A stretch of DNA of 64,000 bases, from the NCBI GenBank assembly GCA_933228675.1, contig OW121741.1:24523224-24587223 (forward strand). Direction: 5' to 3'. Of this stretch, positions 46,201 to 59,059 are shown one piece after another. Numbering within the stretch: the first letter of the stretch is position 1; every line of letters starts with the position of its first letter. The notes beneath the pieces were generated by a model that was given only the letters and a program-made list of their open reading frames with translations, did not search any database and was not told where the DNA came from. This DNA is from Stomorhina lunata (lineage: Eukaryota > Arthropoda > Insecta > Diptera > Rhiniidae). The position numbers were made by a program, and so were the translations under genes.

Positions 46201-47871
46201 GTTTCGACTAAGTTCTTCCGGTTTTGTTTCATTGTCCGTCTATTATTTGAAACGCATTCTTCAATAAATTGACCTGTAAAAATACAATCTCTGAACTCGG
46301 CATGTGTATCGATTTTGGCATATTCTTACTTAGTTTCCTTGAGAGAATTAATTTTTGGATCATGTCATAGCATTTGGTATTACATCTACAGACTATTGTC
46401 GATTATTTTGGTTGTAAGTAGCGACTCCGGTTGATAACAACGACTATCAGGTACACCGATATCGGTCGATTGCGACTACTTTTGATTGTTGATATATTTA
46501 TTTGTTGGGACTAGGGAAAGTATTTTGGGTATACTATGGCTATAGAAGATTGCTATTAAAGATTGCTACATAACTTCAGGTGATTATTCAGTTTTGGATG
46601 TTTCATACTTGTTTGTTAAATTTAGTTCTTACAAGTCATTTCATTTATTTCCTTGTACTGCGATATCAGTCGATCATCTATGATTCTATATCCGTATAAA
46701 CAGCATCCATTCTGGTTTTTGATCCTTATACCCATATTTTTGTGGACGCTATTCAACTATTCGGTTCCCAAAATCCTTAAATCCCTTTGTATTTTATTAC
46801 AACCCATACAAATAAATCACTTCAACCAAAGTTTAGTCCTTAATTACAGCCCCCATAGAATTTAACATCAGACTTACATTGTATTTACTTGTTATAAACA
46901 AAATCAAATTAACTGAATATTCAATATGTATTAAACACAAAATACAAACCACTCACTCACTTACTTACTTACTTGTTCATGTCAAATAAACCTGACAAGT
47001 AAAGTGTCATGAGTCATGACACTCGCAATTATAATAAAGACGATTTTGTAAGGGCTTTGAAAACTTAATAGTCAAAATGTACATATACTTACGAGCATAG
47101 AAGAAAAGTTCGCAGAGAGAAGAGAGTTGAAAACTTGATGCTGATTCTGATGATAATGATGTTTTTTTCTTGCCTTATTGAACACTTAACTCAATTTGGT
47201 TTAACTTAAGTATTTTTTCAGATTTTTTTTTGTGTTGCCTCTCGTCTCGTGCTGATTTCTAGTTGTTGAAAAATAAATGTTCAAAGTACCCACAAACTTT
47301 GTTTGGAGAACAATCAAATTTGCCAAAAGCAAATAATCGGTATGTATTATAAAAATAAACCATAGCGAGGATAATGAACGAGAAAAGTGGGAAAGTTCTG
47401 GGAAATATATAGAGTTTAAGTTAACATTTCAATATACATTAAAGTTAGAAAAGTTTTTCTGATGTGAGGGAGATTTAATAGAAGGAAATGGGGCGTTTTT
47501 ATTTAAATATCCAAATTTCCTCAAACTACACCAGGTAATTTTGAAAATATAATATTAAATACCAAGAGAGACTGAATCTTTTAATATATTCCGATATTTC
47601 TAATAGGTCTGACCTCCCGGAATTGAGATTTTGGCTGAAAAAAGAAATCATTACACTAAATTTTATTGAAAACATATTTAATAGTTGTCTTGTACTTTTA
47701 AAAATAACGTACAGACGGGCTTAAGCCACTTATTTCTTGCTACTTATTATTCTTAGATAAAACTAGTTCACAAAATTCAACTTTTTCGTTACATTTGATC
47801 ACCGCCTTATTTTTTGACTAATTGTGATCGCAATTGAATTGAAAAGTAGATCAAAATACCTTTAAGACACT
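46201..47871. other. Non-coding, probably host sequence
   Basis: Mostly low-repeat AT-rich DNA with a short ACTT run near 46955-46975. No supported gene or RNA. Confidence 0.5.
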
Positions 47872-50335
47872 TTGAAACTATTTTTTTATATGTTTGATAA
47901 ACAAATTTTCTATACAAACATTTTTGATCAAAAAATTTTGTATAGAAAAATTTTTGATCAAAAAATTTTTTATAGAAAAATTTTTGATAAAAAAATTTCT
48001 ATAGAAAAATTTTTGATAAAAAAAATTGTCTATAGAAAAATTTTTGATAAAAAAATTTTCTATAGAAAAATTTTTGATAAAAAAATTTTCTATAGAAAAA
48101 TTTTTGATCAAAAAATTTTTTATAGAAAAATTTTTGATAAAAAAATTTCTATAGAAAAATTTTTGATCAAAAAATTTTCAATAAAAATTTTTAATAAACA
48201 AATTTTCTTAAAAAAATTTTTCATAAAAAAATTTTCTATAGCAAAATTTTTGATAAAAAAATTTTCTATACAAAAATTTTTTTGACAAAAAAAAATATTC
48301 TATAGAAAAACTTTTGCTAAAAAATTTTCTATAGAAAATTTTTTTTGGCAAAAAAATACTCTATAGAAAAGATTTTTGATAAAAAATTTTCTATAGACAA
48401 ATATTTTATAGAAAATTTTTTCTAGAAAAAATTTTTTGATACAAAAATTTTTAATAAAAAAAATTGTTCGATCAAAATTTTCTTTATTTTTGATAAAAAA
48501 AATTTCCTATAGACAAATTTTTGTTACAAAATTTTCTATAGGAAAATTGTTGGTAAAAAATTTTCAAAAGGATATTAAAAAAAATGTATAGATAAATTTT
48601 TGTTAAAAAAATTTTCTATAAAAAATTTTTGATAAAAAAATTTTCCATAGAAAAATTTTTGATAAAAAAATTTTCTATAGAAAATTTTTTGATAAAAAAA
48701 TTTTCTATAGAAAAATTTTTGATAAAAAATTTTCTATAGAAAAATTTTTGATAAAAAACTTTTTATAGAAAAATTTTTGATAAAAAAATTTCCTATAGAA
48801 ATTTTTTTGATAAAAAAATTTTCATAGAAAATTTTTTTGATAAAAAAAATTTCGCATAGAAATTTTTTTGCTAGCAAAATTTTCTGCAGAACAATTTTTG
48901 ATTAAAAAATTTTCTACAGAAAAATTTTTTTGATAAAAAAATTTTCTATAGAAAAATCTTTTGATAAAGAAATTTTCTATAGAAAATTATTTTTTATAAA
49001 AAAATTTTCTAAAGAAAAATTTTTTTGATAAAGAAATTTTCTATAGAAAATTATTTTTTATAAAAAAATTTTCTAAAGAAAAATTTTTTTGATTAAAATA
49101 AATTGTATTCAAGTGCGAATAATTTTTTTTTTTCTAAAGAAAAATTTTTTTGGTAAAAGTATTTTCTATAGAAAAATTTTTCTGATGAAACAATTTTATA
49201 TAGAAAAATTTTCTTTTATAAACAAATTTTCTACAGAAAATTTTCTTTAATAAAAAAATTTTCTATTCAAAGGCAAAAAATGTTTATTTTTCTATAGAAA
49301 AATTTTGTTGATAAAAAAATTTTCAATAGATTAATTTTTTGATAAAAAAAAATCATAATAACAGAATTTTCTATAAAAAATTTTTTATGAAAAATTTTCT
49401 ACAGAAAAATTTTTGACAAAATTTTCCTATAGGAAAATTATTGATAAAAAATTTTCTACAGAAAGAAATATTTGATAAAAAAAATTTTCTATAGAAAATT
49501 TTTGATGAAAAAATTTTCTATAGAAAAATTGTTGATAAAAAAATGTTCTATAGAAAAATTTTTGATAAAAATATTTTCTATAGAAAAATTTTTGATAACA
49601 AAATTTTCTATAGAAAAATTTTGGATTAAAAAATTTTCTATAGAAAACTACAGAAAATTTTTAATAATAAAAATTTTGATAATTTTGTAGGAAAATTTTT
49701 GATAAAAAAAATTTTCTGTAGCAAAACTTTTGATAGCAAATAAATGTTATAGAAAATTTTATATAGAAGAATTTTCTATAGAAAAATTTTTGATTAAAAA
49801 ATTTTATAATCTTTCTGTAGCAAAATTGTTGATAAAAACTTTTCTACAGAAAAATTTTTGATAAAAAAATTACCTAAAGGAAAATTTTTGATAAAAAATT
49901 TTCTATATACAAATTTTTGGATATTAATATTTTCTATAGAAAAATATTTTGATAAAAAAAATTGTCAATAGAAAAATATTTGATAAAGAAATTTTCTGTA
50001 GAAATTTTTTTTTGATAAAAAAATTTTCTATTGATAAATTTTTGATAAAAAAAAAATTATAGAAAAATGTTTGACAAAAAAAATTTCTATAGAAAAATTT
50101 TTTGATAAAAAAATTTTGTCAAACAAACAAATTTTCGATAAAATTTTTTTTCAAAGAAAAATTTTCTATAGAAAAATTTTTGATCAAAAAAAAATTCTAT
50201 AGAAACATTTTTGATAAAAAAAATGTCTATAGAAAATTTATGGAAAAAAAATGTCTTTAGAAAATTTTTTGCGATAAAACAATTTTTTATAGAAAAATTT
50301 TTTTCTATAGAAAATTTTTTGACCAAAATAAGCTC
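47872..50335. repeat. 30-bp AT-rich palindromic tandem array (~2.4 kb)
   Basis: The consensus unit joins ATAGAAAAATTTTTGAT to AAAAAAATTTTCT, 30 bp. It contains the perfect palindrome TTTTCTATAGAAAA, so each unit can fold. About 80 units with many small indels; the left third is best preserved. Because 30 is divisible by 3 it yields ten-residue periodic frames (YRKIFDKKIF) on both strands, which I treat as by-products. Diverged relatives of the unit occur near 30640-30950. Confidence 0.92.
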
Positions 50336-51049
50336 AAATTAATTTTTTTAAAAAGAATTTGTTTTTTTTTTTCCTAAAATTGGGCACTTTTACGTTTTTC
50401 TTAATTAAAACACTACTAAATAATGGATCTTTATAAGGGAAGACTTAAAATAAAATAAAATAAAATATTCACTATTTTGCTGTCGTCGACTAATGATCGT
50501 CAGTTTTGTTATTTTCGATTTTTCATGAGTTTTCAAAAAACTATTTTTTTTTTCAATTTTGCACAAACAAAATATTTTTTTTTGCATTGAAATATGAATA
50601 ACTCCGAAATCGTTGATCACACAAAAATCTTGTGTGAAGGGGTTTTAGAGGCATTTTTGTTCTTAAACCACTAATGAATTTTTCAATAAAATTGGACAAG
50701 TTGTTTGTAAGATATGATAAATTAACTAGGATAACCTCTTAAAAAATCCCAAATTAAAAAAAAAAAAACAAATTTATTATAAAATCTATGAAAATATTTA
50801 AAATTTTGGATGTCTATGTCCTAAGGCGACCAATGCGCATAACAAAATAGTTACACTTGAAAGTTTTTTTTGCTAATGACCAGTATAACACCAGTGTCCT
50901 ATGAAACATCCTTTATATTCTATCAAACTAATATTATTTGAGCTAGAATTCTCGCAGTTAAATAAGCAAATCAAAATACAAAAGCTTTTATTTTTAATAC
51001 CAGGGTTACCAAGCTCCATGACTTTTACGATGTCTATTGTAAATATCCT
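50336..51049. other. Non-coding AT-rich stretch
   Basis: No supported feature. Contains poly-T and poly-A tracts and a (TAAAA)n run near 50445-50465. Confidence 0.55.
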
Positions 51050-51825
51050 AACAAAAAAAAAGTCGGTCAAGCCGACCATACGATACCCTTCACCATTATG
51101 GTCAAAGGTGTTCTTTTTCCTGTATAAAGACAAATATTTGCTAAATTTTGCCATCATACAAACATTTTCTTAAAACTTATATATTCAATCTGTTTCCGTC
51201 ATTTGGACTTATATGAGGGTCAAATGTGGACCGATTATCTCGAAATTTGGCAAATTGATTACAGTTGTTACAAAAATTATGTATGCCAAAAATAAACTCA
51301 AAATTTTCATTATATTTAGATTTACGAGCGTTTTAGTGATTTTTTGTCTCATTTAGGTCGTTTTTAGAGAAGAGTTTGTATGGCAGCTATGGTCAAATGT
51401 GGACCGATTTCAATGAAATTTGGCACAGTGATTTAAATTTACATAAGTAGTATTTGTTTTAAATTTCATGAAAAAATATTGATATTTGTGGCCAATATAG
51501 CAATTCCGGGAAGTGGGACCTATGGGAGGTACCATAAATAATGGACCGATTTTGACGAATTTCAATAGCCATTGTCCCGTTATCAAATTATCTGTGCCAA
51601 ATTTCATCAAATTATCTTTAGAATTGCGACCTGTAGTTTGATTACAAGGTTTACATGGGGGTCCAGCCAGCCAGACGGACGGACATCGCTAAATCGCCGC
51701 AGAAAGTGATTCTAACTCTATTGGTATACTAAATGGTGGGTCTAAGACAAATATTTCTATGCGTTACAAACATCATCACAAACTTATAATACCCTTTCCA
51801 CCTATGGTGGTGAAGGGTATAAAAA
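51050..51825 (+). repeat. Dispersed repeat B, copy 1
   Basis: The left end has the hairpin GTCGGTCAAGCCGAC followed by ATACCCTTCACCATTATGG. The right end GGTGGTGAAGGGTAT is its inverse, giving imperfect inverted ends of about 20 bp. The interior has GGTCAAATGTGGACCGATT phrases and a GCCAGCCAGACGGACGGAC tract. The second copy is at 55219-56019. Non-coding. Confidence 0.78.
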
Positions 51826-53065
51826 TAAAACATATTGTTAGGTTGTTTTAGCTGTCAGTTGCATATAATTGCAGAATCCCCAAAAAGCATTTAATCAATT
51901 CACAAAATGTGGTTAAGTTTATAAACTTTTGCGAGAATATAACATTAGAATTTTTCAAAAATTCCTCATATTCTACGATATAAAAGCATGTAATTGCAAA
52001 AGCAAAGTACTTGCTTTTCTGTAGTTAGATTTTTTTAACAAGCCGTCATCATACAACTTATAACACAACCCGTGAATTGAATAATTATTCACTAAATAAG
52101 ATTTTATTCCATTTCCATTTTTTATTTAATTTTCTCTATAGTTAAATGCAAATAAAACTTGACAGCTTCTTAAACCATAACCCCCTACCTCTCTTGTAAT
52201 AAAAATTTCTAAAAATAAAACTTAAAAAACAAAAACATCAACCACCATTATTTGACATTTGATTGAAAATATATTCACACTCTTCATTACACCATCTTAA
52301 ACATTCAGTCAACCACCCACCTATTCACGTCATCACTTCAATAGAGATTTACTTGTACTTTTCTTCTAAAAAGTATAATAAAACTTTAGTTATAAGTTAG
52401 ACATAACTGGAGGATTGTTAGTTTGAAGCCAGTATTTTTTTGCTTCATTTTCTATGCCTGTCAGTAGCAAATGCAAATACTTTAGGGTGACCCTTTCGAT
52501 GAGAAAATTTGACTGCAATTAAAGTTGTGTGATTTTGTTTCAGAGCTTGGTATTTTTTTTTTTTATTTGTATTGTTGTAGTGACGTAAAAATTTCGATAA
52601 TGTTACATTGAGGCATTCGCACCGCATTTTCATATTCTGAACGTTAAGTTTGTGCTTCCTTAGTACTAGGGCTTAGGCCCGAATTTTTGTTGTGCCTATT
52701 TTCCCAATCTCAATAATTGTGTTATCCTCTATAGAAAAGCATATGTGCTAGGTTGAGAGAGCTTGAACTGCTGAGAACTGCTCAGTCATATTGTTAAGAG
52801 ATCTGCAATAGATAAAGATTTAAATTGAATTAAGAACAACAGAATCCATTCACATTCACATTTTCAAAATTTCTGCGCATCTACATCACACCTCGAAATA
52901 AAACGCACAAACACGTGCCGATGCACAGACTAATGGAAAAATTTCATGGAAATAAGGCATCACTTCTTGTAATACAATCGCCAATTTTTACTAAAATATA
53001 ATTTTTTTAATCCAAGTTTTCTATTTTTTAAATATTAACTTTAAGCACTTAAAACTTTTTTTACC
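51826..53065. other. Non-coding, probably host sequence
   Basis: Low-repeat stretch; nothing codes convincingly on either strand. Confidence 0.5.
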
Positions 53066-54130
53066 CACCATCGAAGAGAATGTGGGGTATATTGAAATTG
53101 TCATTCCGTTTGTAATTTCCTTAATATCGGCTCAAAAACCAAAATTGAAGTATATTCTGAATCCTTATGGAATTCTAAGACGATTGAGCGATGTCCATCT
53201 GTCTGTTATCGGCACGATATATTCTTCATTTTTAGGAAAATTTTGGTATTGAAACCGGGACAAATCGGTTCACATTTGACCATTGCTCCCGTATAACCTC
53301 GTCTAGGCTAATCGCTTATTTGCTAATAAATGACAAATTATAGCAGCTATGATGACAAAATTTGGTATCTAGAAGTTTTACATAAGTACTAGTCAGCATA
53401 TAAAATTTCATCGAAATCGGTTCACATTTAATCGTAGCTCCCATAAAAAAAACTTACGGAAACACTTAAATGCCAATAAATTATGAACTGTAATAGCTTT
53501 GGCCACTAAATTTAGCACAATTATGTGAATACCAGCCAGTGTATAAAATTTTGTTACAATCGGTCACCATTTGACCATAGCTCCCATATAAAAAACTTAA
53601 GAAAACACAAAAATACAAAAAGAAAAGGGGGGTTATGTCCGTCTGTCCGTCAGATAAAAGCGCGATAGTGCCTTAAGGAAAAGGGCTACAGCAACAAAGT
53701 TTCACAAAAGGAAGTCTTATGTGAATGCCAGCCAGTGTGCAAAATTTTGTTACAATCGGTCACTATTTGATCATAGCTCCTATATAAAAAACTTACGGAA
53801 ACACAAAAGTACAAAAAGAAAAGACGGTTTATGTCCGTCTGTCTGATAAAAGCGCGATATCTCCTTAACTACAAGAGCTAGAGAAACAAAATTCTACATA
53901 AGTATTTTTGATATGTAACAGAAGTTGTGTACTGAAAATGGAAATCGGTTCACATTTAGTTAGAGCTCCCATATAATCCCGCTAATAAAGTGAATACAAT
54001 TGTAATATCTATGACGACTAAATATAGAATAGAGAAGTTTTATGCAACTATTGGTCAGTATATCAAATTTTATATTAATCGGTCCATATTTGACTATAGC
54101 TTTCATATAAAAACACTCCCGGAAACCAAA
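53066..54130 (+). repeat. Dispersed repeat A, copy 3
   Basis: Same orientation and order as copy 1 (TACCCACCATCGAAG, GGGGTATATTG, CATCTGTCTGTTATC, GTCCGTCTGTCCGTCAG, AAAGCGCGATA). The GTCT site here has only two or three units, in contrast to the expanded site at 45408. Confidence 0.8.
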
Positions 54131-54520
54131 AAAAAATGTTTGTCCTATACAATGGAAATTTAAAGTCGAATATCTTTGAAACCATAAAAGATAGGATATG
54201 CATGTCGTAATGTTTTTTGTAGACTTTAACCTAAGTATTAGTTATATAGCATGATTCTTTAAATCGGTTGGGAAATGACAATTATATATCGTTTTAAGTG
54301 ATTTATGAGTAAAATCTAGGCCTTCCAGGTTCAAAACTCAAACTCCCCAACTATTTTGCTTTACGAATGTAAACAATTTTTAAAATCCGCTCCACGGTGT
54401 AGTTATAAAGGGTTATCCATTTCATGGTTTCAAAAGTATAGGACTGGAATTCGACATCTGTCAAACTAAGTTCTTAAACCAATTATTTTCTTTTCATTTA
54501 AAAGTCTGACATTGACGAAA

Positions 54521-55192
54521 ATGAATCGCTTAAGTATCACACAACGCAAAAATATTATCAAAACATGCAACAGCCACATATCATGTGCTTTAAGAGGAGA
54601 TTATGGTTTACACAATCGTCCAACTACACAAGCAATTGGCAAAATTGTGAAGAAATTTGAAGAGACTGGAGCGGTTACAAATATTGTAAGGCCTGTGCAT
54701 CATCGTTTCACTCGTTCCACTGAAAATATCGCTGTTGTAAGTGAAAGTGTTGCCAAAGACCCGAATGTGTTGATTACTCTTCGTTCTTGGGAAGTAGGAC
54801 TCATTCTTAGGAAGTAGGACTCATTATTTAAGAATACGACTTGGAAAATATGCGGTTTCAACAAGACAATGCCATATGCCACACAACTAGAGCGAATATT
54901 GTTTAATTGCAAGAGACATTTCCTGGTTGCATAATATCTCGTCGTGGCGATATCAACTGGCCACCAAGATCATGCGATTATAAACCATTAGACTTTTTTG
55001 TGGGGATATGCGACATACTATGTTTATGCAGATTAACCTTTAACTGAGCACTTAAAAACCAACATTTGTCAAGTTATGGCTGAAATACCGCCCAATAAGT
55101 GTCAAAAAGCGGTCGAAAATTACCTTAAAGAAATCAATGCTTGCAACATTTCGCGTGGTGGTCATTTAAATGATGTAGTATTTCACACATAA
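54521..55192 (+). pseudogene. mariner transposase copy 3, broken
   Basis: The N-terminal paired-type region is readable (MNRLSITQRKNIIKTCNSH, TTQAIGKIVKKFEETGAV) up to SVAKDPN. A small 17-bp tandem duplication (AGGAAGTAGGACTCATT, about 54788-54825) and a large deletion then remove the first catalytic block. It resumes with MRFQQDNAICHTT (second Asp), an in-frame stop, then ISRRGDINWPPRSCDYKPLDFF (third Asp), and frameshifts through to a C-terminal VFHT-like end. Dead. Confidence 0.85.
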
Positions 55193-55218
55193 TATCAACG
55201 TTCAAACTTTATAATAAA

Positions 55219-56019
55219 CAAGTAAGAAAGTGCTATAGTCGGTCAAGTCCGACAATACGATACCCTTCACCACTAAGGTCAAAGGTGTTCTTTTTCCTGT
55301 ATAAAGACAAATATTTGCTAAATTTTGCCATCATACAAACATTTTCTCAAATCTTATATATTTGACCTGTTTCCGTCATTTGGACTTATATGAGAGCTAG
55401 GGTCAAATGTGGACCGATTATCTCGAAATTTGGCAAATTGATTACAGTTTTTACAAAAATTATGTATGCAAAAACTAAACTATAAATTTTCATTATCTTC
55501 AGATTTACGAGCGTTTTTGTGATTTTTGTTCAAATTAGTGCGTTTTAACAGAAGAGTTTGTATGGGAGCTATGGTCAAATGTGGACCAATTTCAACAAGA
55601 TTTGGTACAGTGATTTATGTTTACATAAACAGTATTTATTTTAACTTTCATGAAAAAATATTGATATTTGTGGCCAATATATCAATTCCGGAAAGTGGGA
55701 ATAATGGGAGGTACCATAAATAATGGACCTATTTTAACGAATTTCAATAGCCATGGTCCCATTATCAAAAAAAAAAATGATCTGTGGCGAATTTCATCAA
55801 ATTATCTTTAGAATTGCGACCTGTAGATTGATTACATGGGGGTCCAGCCAGCCGTCCAGACGGAGGGACGGACTGACATCGCTTAATCGACTCAGAAAGT
55901 GATTCAAAGCCTATTGATATACTTAAAGGGGGGTCTAAGACATATATTTCTATGCGTTACATATATCAGCACAAACTTATAATGCCCTTTCACATATGGT
56001 GGTGAAGGGTATAAGAAGA
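55219..56019 (+). repeat. Dispersed repeat B, copy 2 (nested in mariner)
   Basis: It begins at AAGAAAGTGCTATAGTCGG, with hairpin GTCGGTCAAGTCCGAC and ATACCCTTCACCACTA, and ends GGTGGTGAAGGGTAT. Co-linear with 51050-51825. Mariner sequence continues on both sides. Confidence 0.82.
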
Positions 56020-56093
56020 AATATCATAAAAAAATATTTTATATGTGTTTTATTTACGTTCACTTTTGAAACCGTAAAATTGATAACCCTGTA

Positions 56094-57295
56094 CTTACTT
56101 ACTTAAACGGCATATACTTGCAACCTGTAATGGTCAAAGGCAGAGCATATATTATAATTCCATGCACTTCAATCTTGTGCGCATATTCTCTAATTTCGTA
56201 GGCCAAGCTTTAAAAGATTTTCCTCTACCAGGTCTTTCTACAAAGCGGACGTCCACTTCTAACATTACGAGATGCCGTTTGTATTCTAATTTAAGCTTTT
56301 TCATAGTAATTGTTTTTCCTGGGGTGAATTACTAGGCCGACGACCTAACCCATATTTTTATCGTTTTTATGAGAGAACTTGTAGTTCTCCGGGTGATACC
56401 ACAAGGAGGTCAGTGTCATATGTCTAGGCTTATGAAGTTAGGCCAATAAGAACCGTTGTTTGGTGTCCAATATACCCTACATTACCCAAAACGAAACAGC
56501 CAAATATACTTTCTTTCTGAAGTTGCCTTCCTATAATAGTTATATTTAAATATCTAATACTTCGACTATAGTCTCAGATTTAGACTAAAGTGCATTTCTA
56601 TAACTCTGATTGCTGATTCCAATACATACAACATTACATTTACATATAAATCTATATTTACATATAGACATATCTGCCATTTAACAAGTAAATCGAGTGT
56701 CGATTAAGGTGGCATAACCGCAAGTATTTCCTTCCGTTTGAATGCGTCTTCATAGTAAACGAGAATGTTGACAAGTTTAAACGATTGACAGGTTTTCACT
56801 TAATATACAAACACACAAGCACAAGCACTTCGCACATCAGCTTGTAAGTTTGATGTAAACTTCTTCTGTTTGTGTAAAGTTGGATGGTAAAATAGTCGAG
56901 TGTAAAATTGTGCACTTAAAAAGTTCATGTTTGTTTGAAGGCCTGAGTGAGCTACGTTGCAACATTGTTAAATTGTTGATGGATATAAAATTGATTCTTT
57001 AGTTAAATAACTGGATGCAAAAGTTATTATTAGTAAATTTCAAAGAAATGGGAGAAGGGGGAAAAACTTTATGACATTATGTAGAAAAGTAATAAGTTGG
57101 TGAAGTGATGCCAACAGGTTGGGGAGTTAAGTGTTGCAGAAAAGTTATATGTATTTAAATAAAAGAAACCTTGAGGAATAAGAGACGCCATTTAGATTTA
57201 TGTAATGTTCTAGAATGTTTTTGGATTATATGAATATGTTATATTGAAATAATAAATCATTGACATCGTTTGGAATAATAAAGGGATAATAATAA
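56094..57295. other. Non-coding, probably host sequence
   Basis: No supported gene. The sequence is less repetitive than average here. Confidence 0.5.
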
Positions 57296-59056
57296 CACAG
57301 GGCAACAGCAAAAATATGCTCGAGCAACCACTATATACATTTGATGTATCATGGCTACCTTAGTACAAAAATGGTAAAATTTTTAAATTCTATGGATAGG
57401 TTTTTTTTAATTTTTTTTTTTTTTTTTTGTAAAATTTAAATTTTTGTAGACACTTTTTCACATAATTAATGATAACTCAGAAACTAATAATCGGATATTA
57501 TTCAAATAAAATCAGAAAAATTCAGATTTACAGAGCCTTTAATTCGTCTATATATTGCGTTTCAATCGGATCAATGGTATCAGAGTTATAATAAAAAATT
57601 TAAGAAAAAAATATATTTTCTACATAAAAATGGCAAAAATTTTTGTTTTAAAAAAATCATGAAAAATAGAAAACGGCAAAAAATGTTCAGATACATTATT
57701 CTGACGCAAAGCCACAAATAATAGCAACAAAACGAGATATCGACCATAAAAAAAAATTTTATTCACAATTAAGTGAATTCACTCATTTTCACAAAATTTT
57801 GTATTTTTGCTTGATAAACGTATAGATTTTAGAATTTCAAGAAGTGCCGGTCGGATTATTGTGAGATTTGGTGAGGAACTTTCACCCACAAAATTTTAGC
57901 CCAATTGGGCAATGCTAACACGTGTCCTAAAGCTGACAAATCAAATTTATATCTGAAAAATTTTATAATTTTTAAGAATTCACTCATTTTCACAAAATTT
58001 TGTATTTTTGCTTGATAAACGTATAGATTTTAGAATTTCAAGAAGTGCCGGTCGGATTATTGTGAGATTTGGTGAGGAACTTTCACTCACAATATTTTAG
58101 CCCAATTGGACAATGCTAACACGTGTCCTAAAGCTGACAAATCAAATTTATATCTGAAAAATTTTATAATTTTTAAGTTTTTGCAAAATTAATGTCTTCG
58201 GCAAGTCCTCAAGGACATATAATGGCCAGTGCAAATTGTTATAACTCGAAAACTGTTTAACAGATTTTAATGATATGTAGCTTATTGGAAATCTCATTGT
58301 GTTTGCCCTAAGGACCAGGATCCACTTTTTTACAAAAGGGGGAATAAATAGCCTTAATTTAGCAAAAACTGAAAATTTGTCAATTTTTTTCGATTTTAAC
58401 GCTATTTTTCAGATTTGGGGCCTATGCGCTACTTTAAAAGTCTCACAATAATCCGACATGAACCCCTTGAAATTGGAAAATTTATTTTTTTCATACATTT
58501 GAAAACCCACTATAATGGGTATGTATATTAAGCAAAAAACCAAAATTTTATGAAAATGAGCGAATTCACTAAATTGTGAATAAATTCGAAAGAAATCAAT
58601 TGATTTTTATGGTCGATATCTCATTTTGTTGCTATTATATGTCGCTATGCGATAAAATAATAAATCTGGAAGTTTTTTGCCGTTTTCGATTTTTCATGAT
58701 TTTTTTAAAATGAAAATTTTTGTCTTTTTTATGTAAAAAATATATATTTTTTTAAGTTTTTTATTATAACTCCGATACTATTGATACGATTGAAACGTGA
58801 TATATAGACGAATTAAAGACTATGTAAATCTTAATTTTTCTAATTTTATTTTAATAATATCGGACTAGTAATTTTTGAGTTATCATTAATTATTTGAAGA
58901 AACGTCTAAAAAATTGCAATTTTACAAAAAAATTAAAAAAAACTATCCATAGAATTTAAAAAATTTACCATTTTTGTACAAAGGTAGTCATGATACATCA
59001 AAATTGTATAGTGGTTTTAAGAACACATGATTTTTTTTTTATTTTGTTGTGCTGTG
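57296..59056. mobile_element. Foldback transposon, CACAGCACAACA end, TAA duplication
   Basis: The left end CACAGGGCAACAGC and the right end read inward CACAGCACAACAAAAT, with TAA on both sides (57293-57295, 59057-59059). The arms are mirrored for about 550-600 bp: GATGTATCATGGCTACCTT against its inverse near 58985, and CGATATCTC blocks and CGGATTATTGTGAGA against the inverse near 58440. A 201-bp segment beginning GAATTCACTCATTTTC is duplicated in tandem inside the left arm (57775-57975 and 57976-58176). No transposase. Confidence 0.82.
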
Positions 59057-59059
59057 TAA

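Larger units (their letters stand above)
54408..56091 (+). mobile_element. mariner-family transposon, copy 3, with repeat B inside
   Basis: Inverted ends: left AAGGGTTATCCATTTCATGG, right read inward CAGGGTTATCAATTTTACGG, both continuing into GTTTCAAAAGT. TA flanks both sides (54406-54407, 56092-56093). The transposase is broken. Repeat B copy 2 (55219-56019) interrupts the 3' untranslated end, so it inserted after this mariner was in place. This is a different subfamily from copies 1 and 2. Confidence 0.85.

Noticed and set aside
47872..48285. 137-codon YRKIFDKKIF-type repeat protein
   Set aside because: The frame stays open only because the array period is 30 bp; low complexity and no homology recognised.
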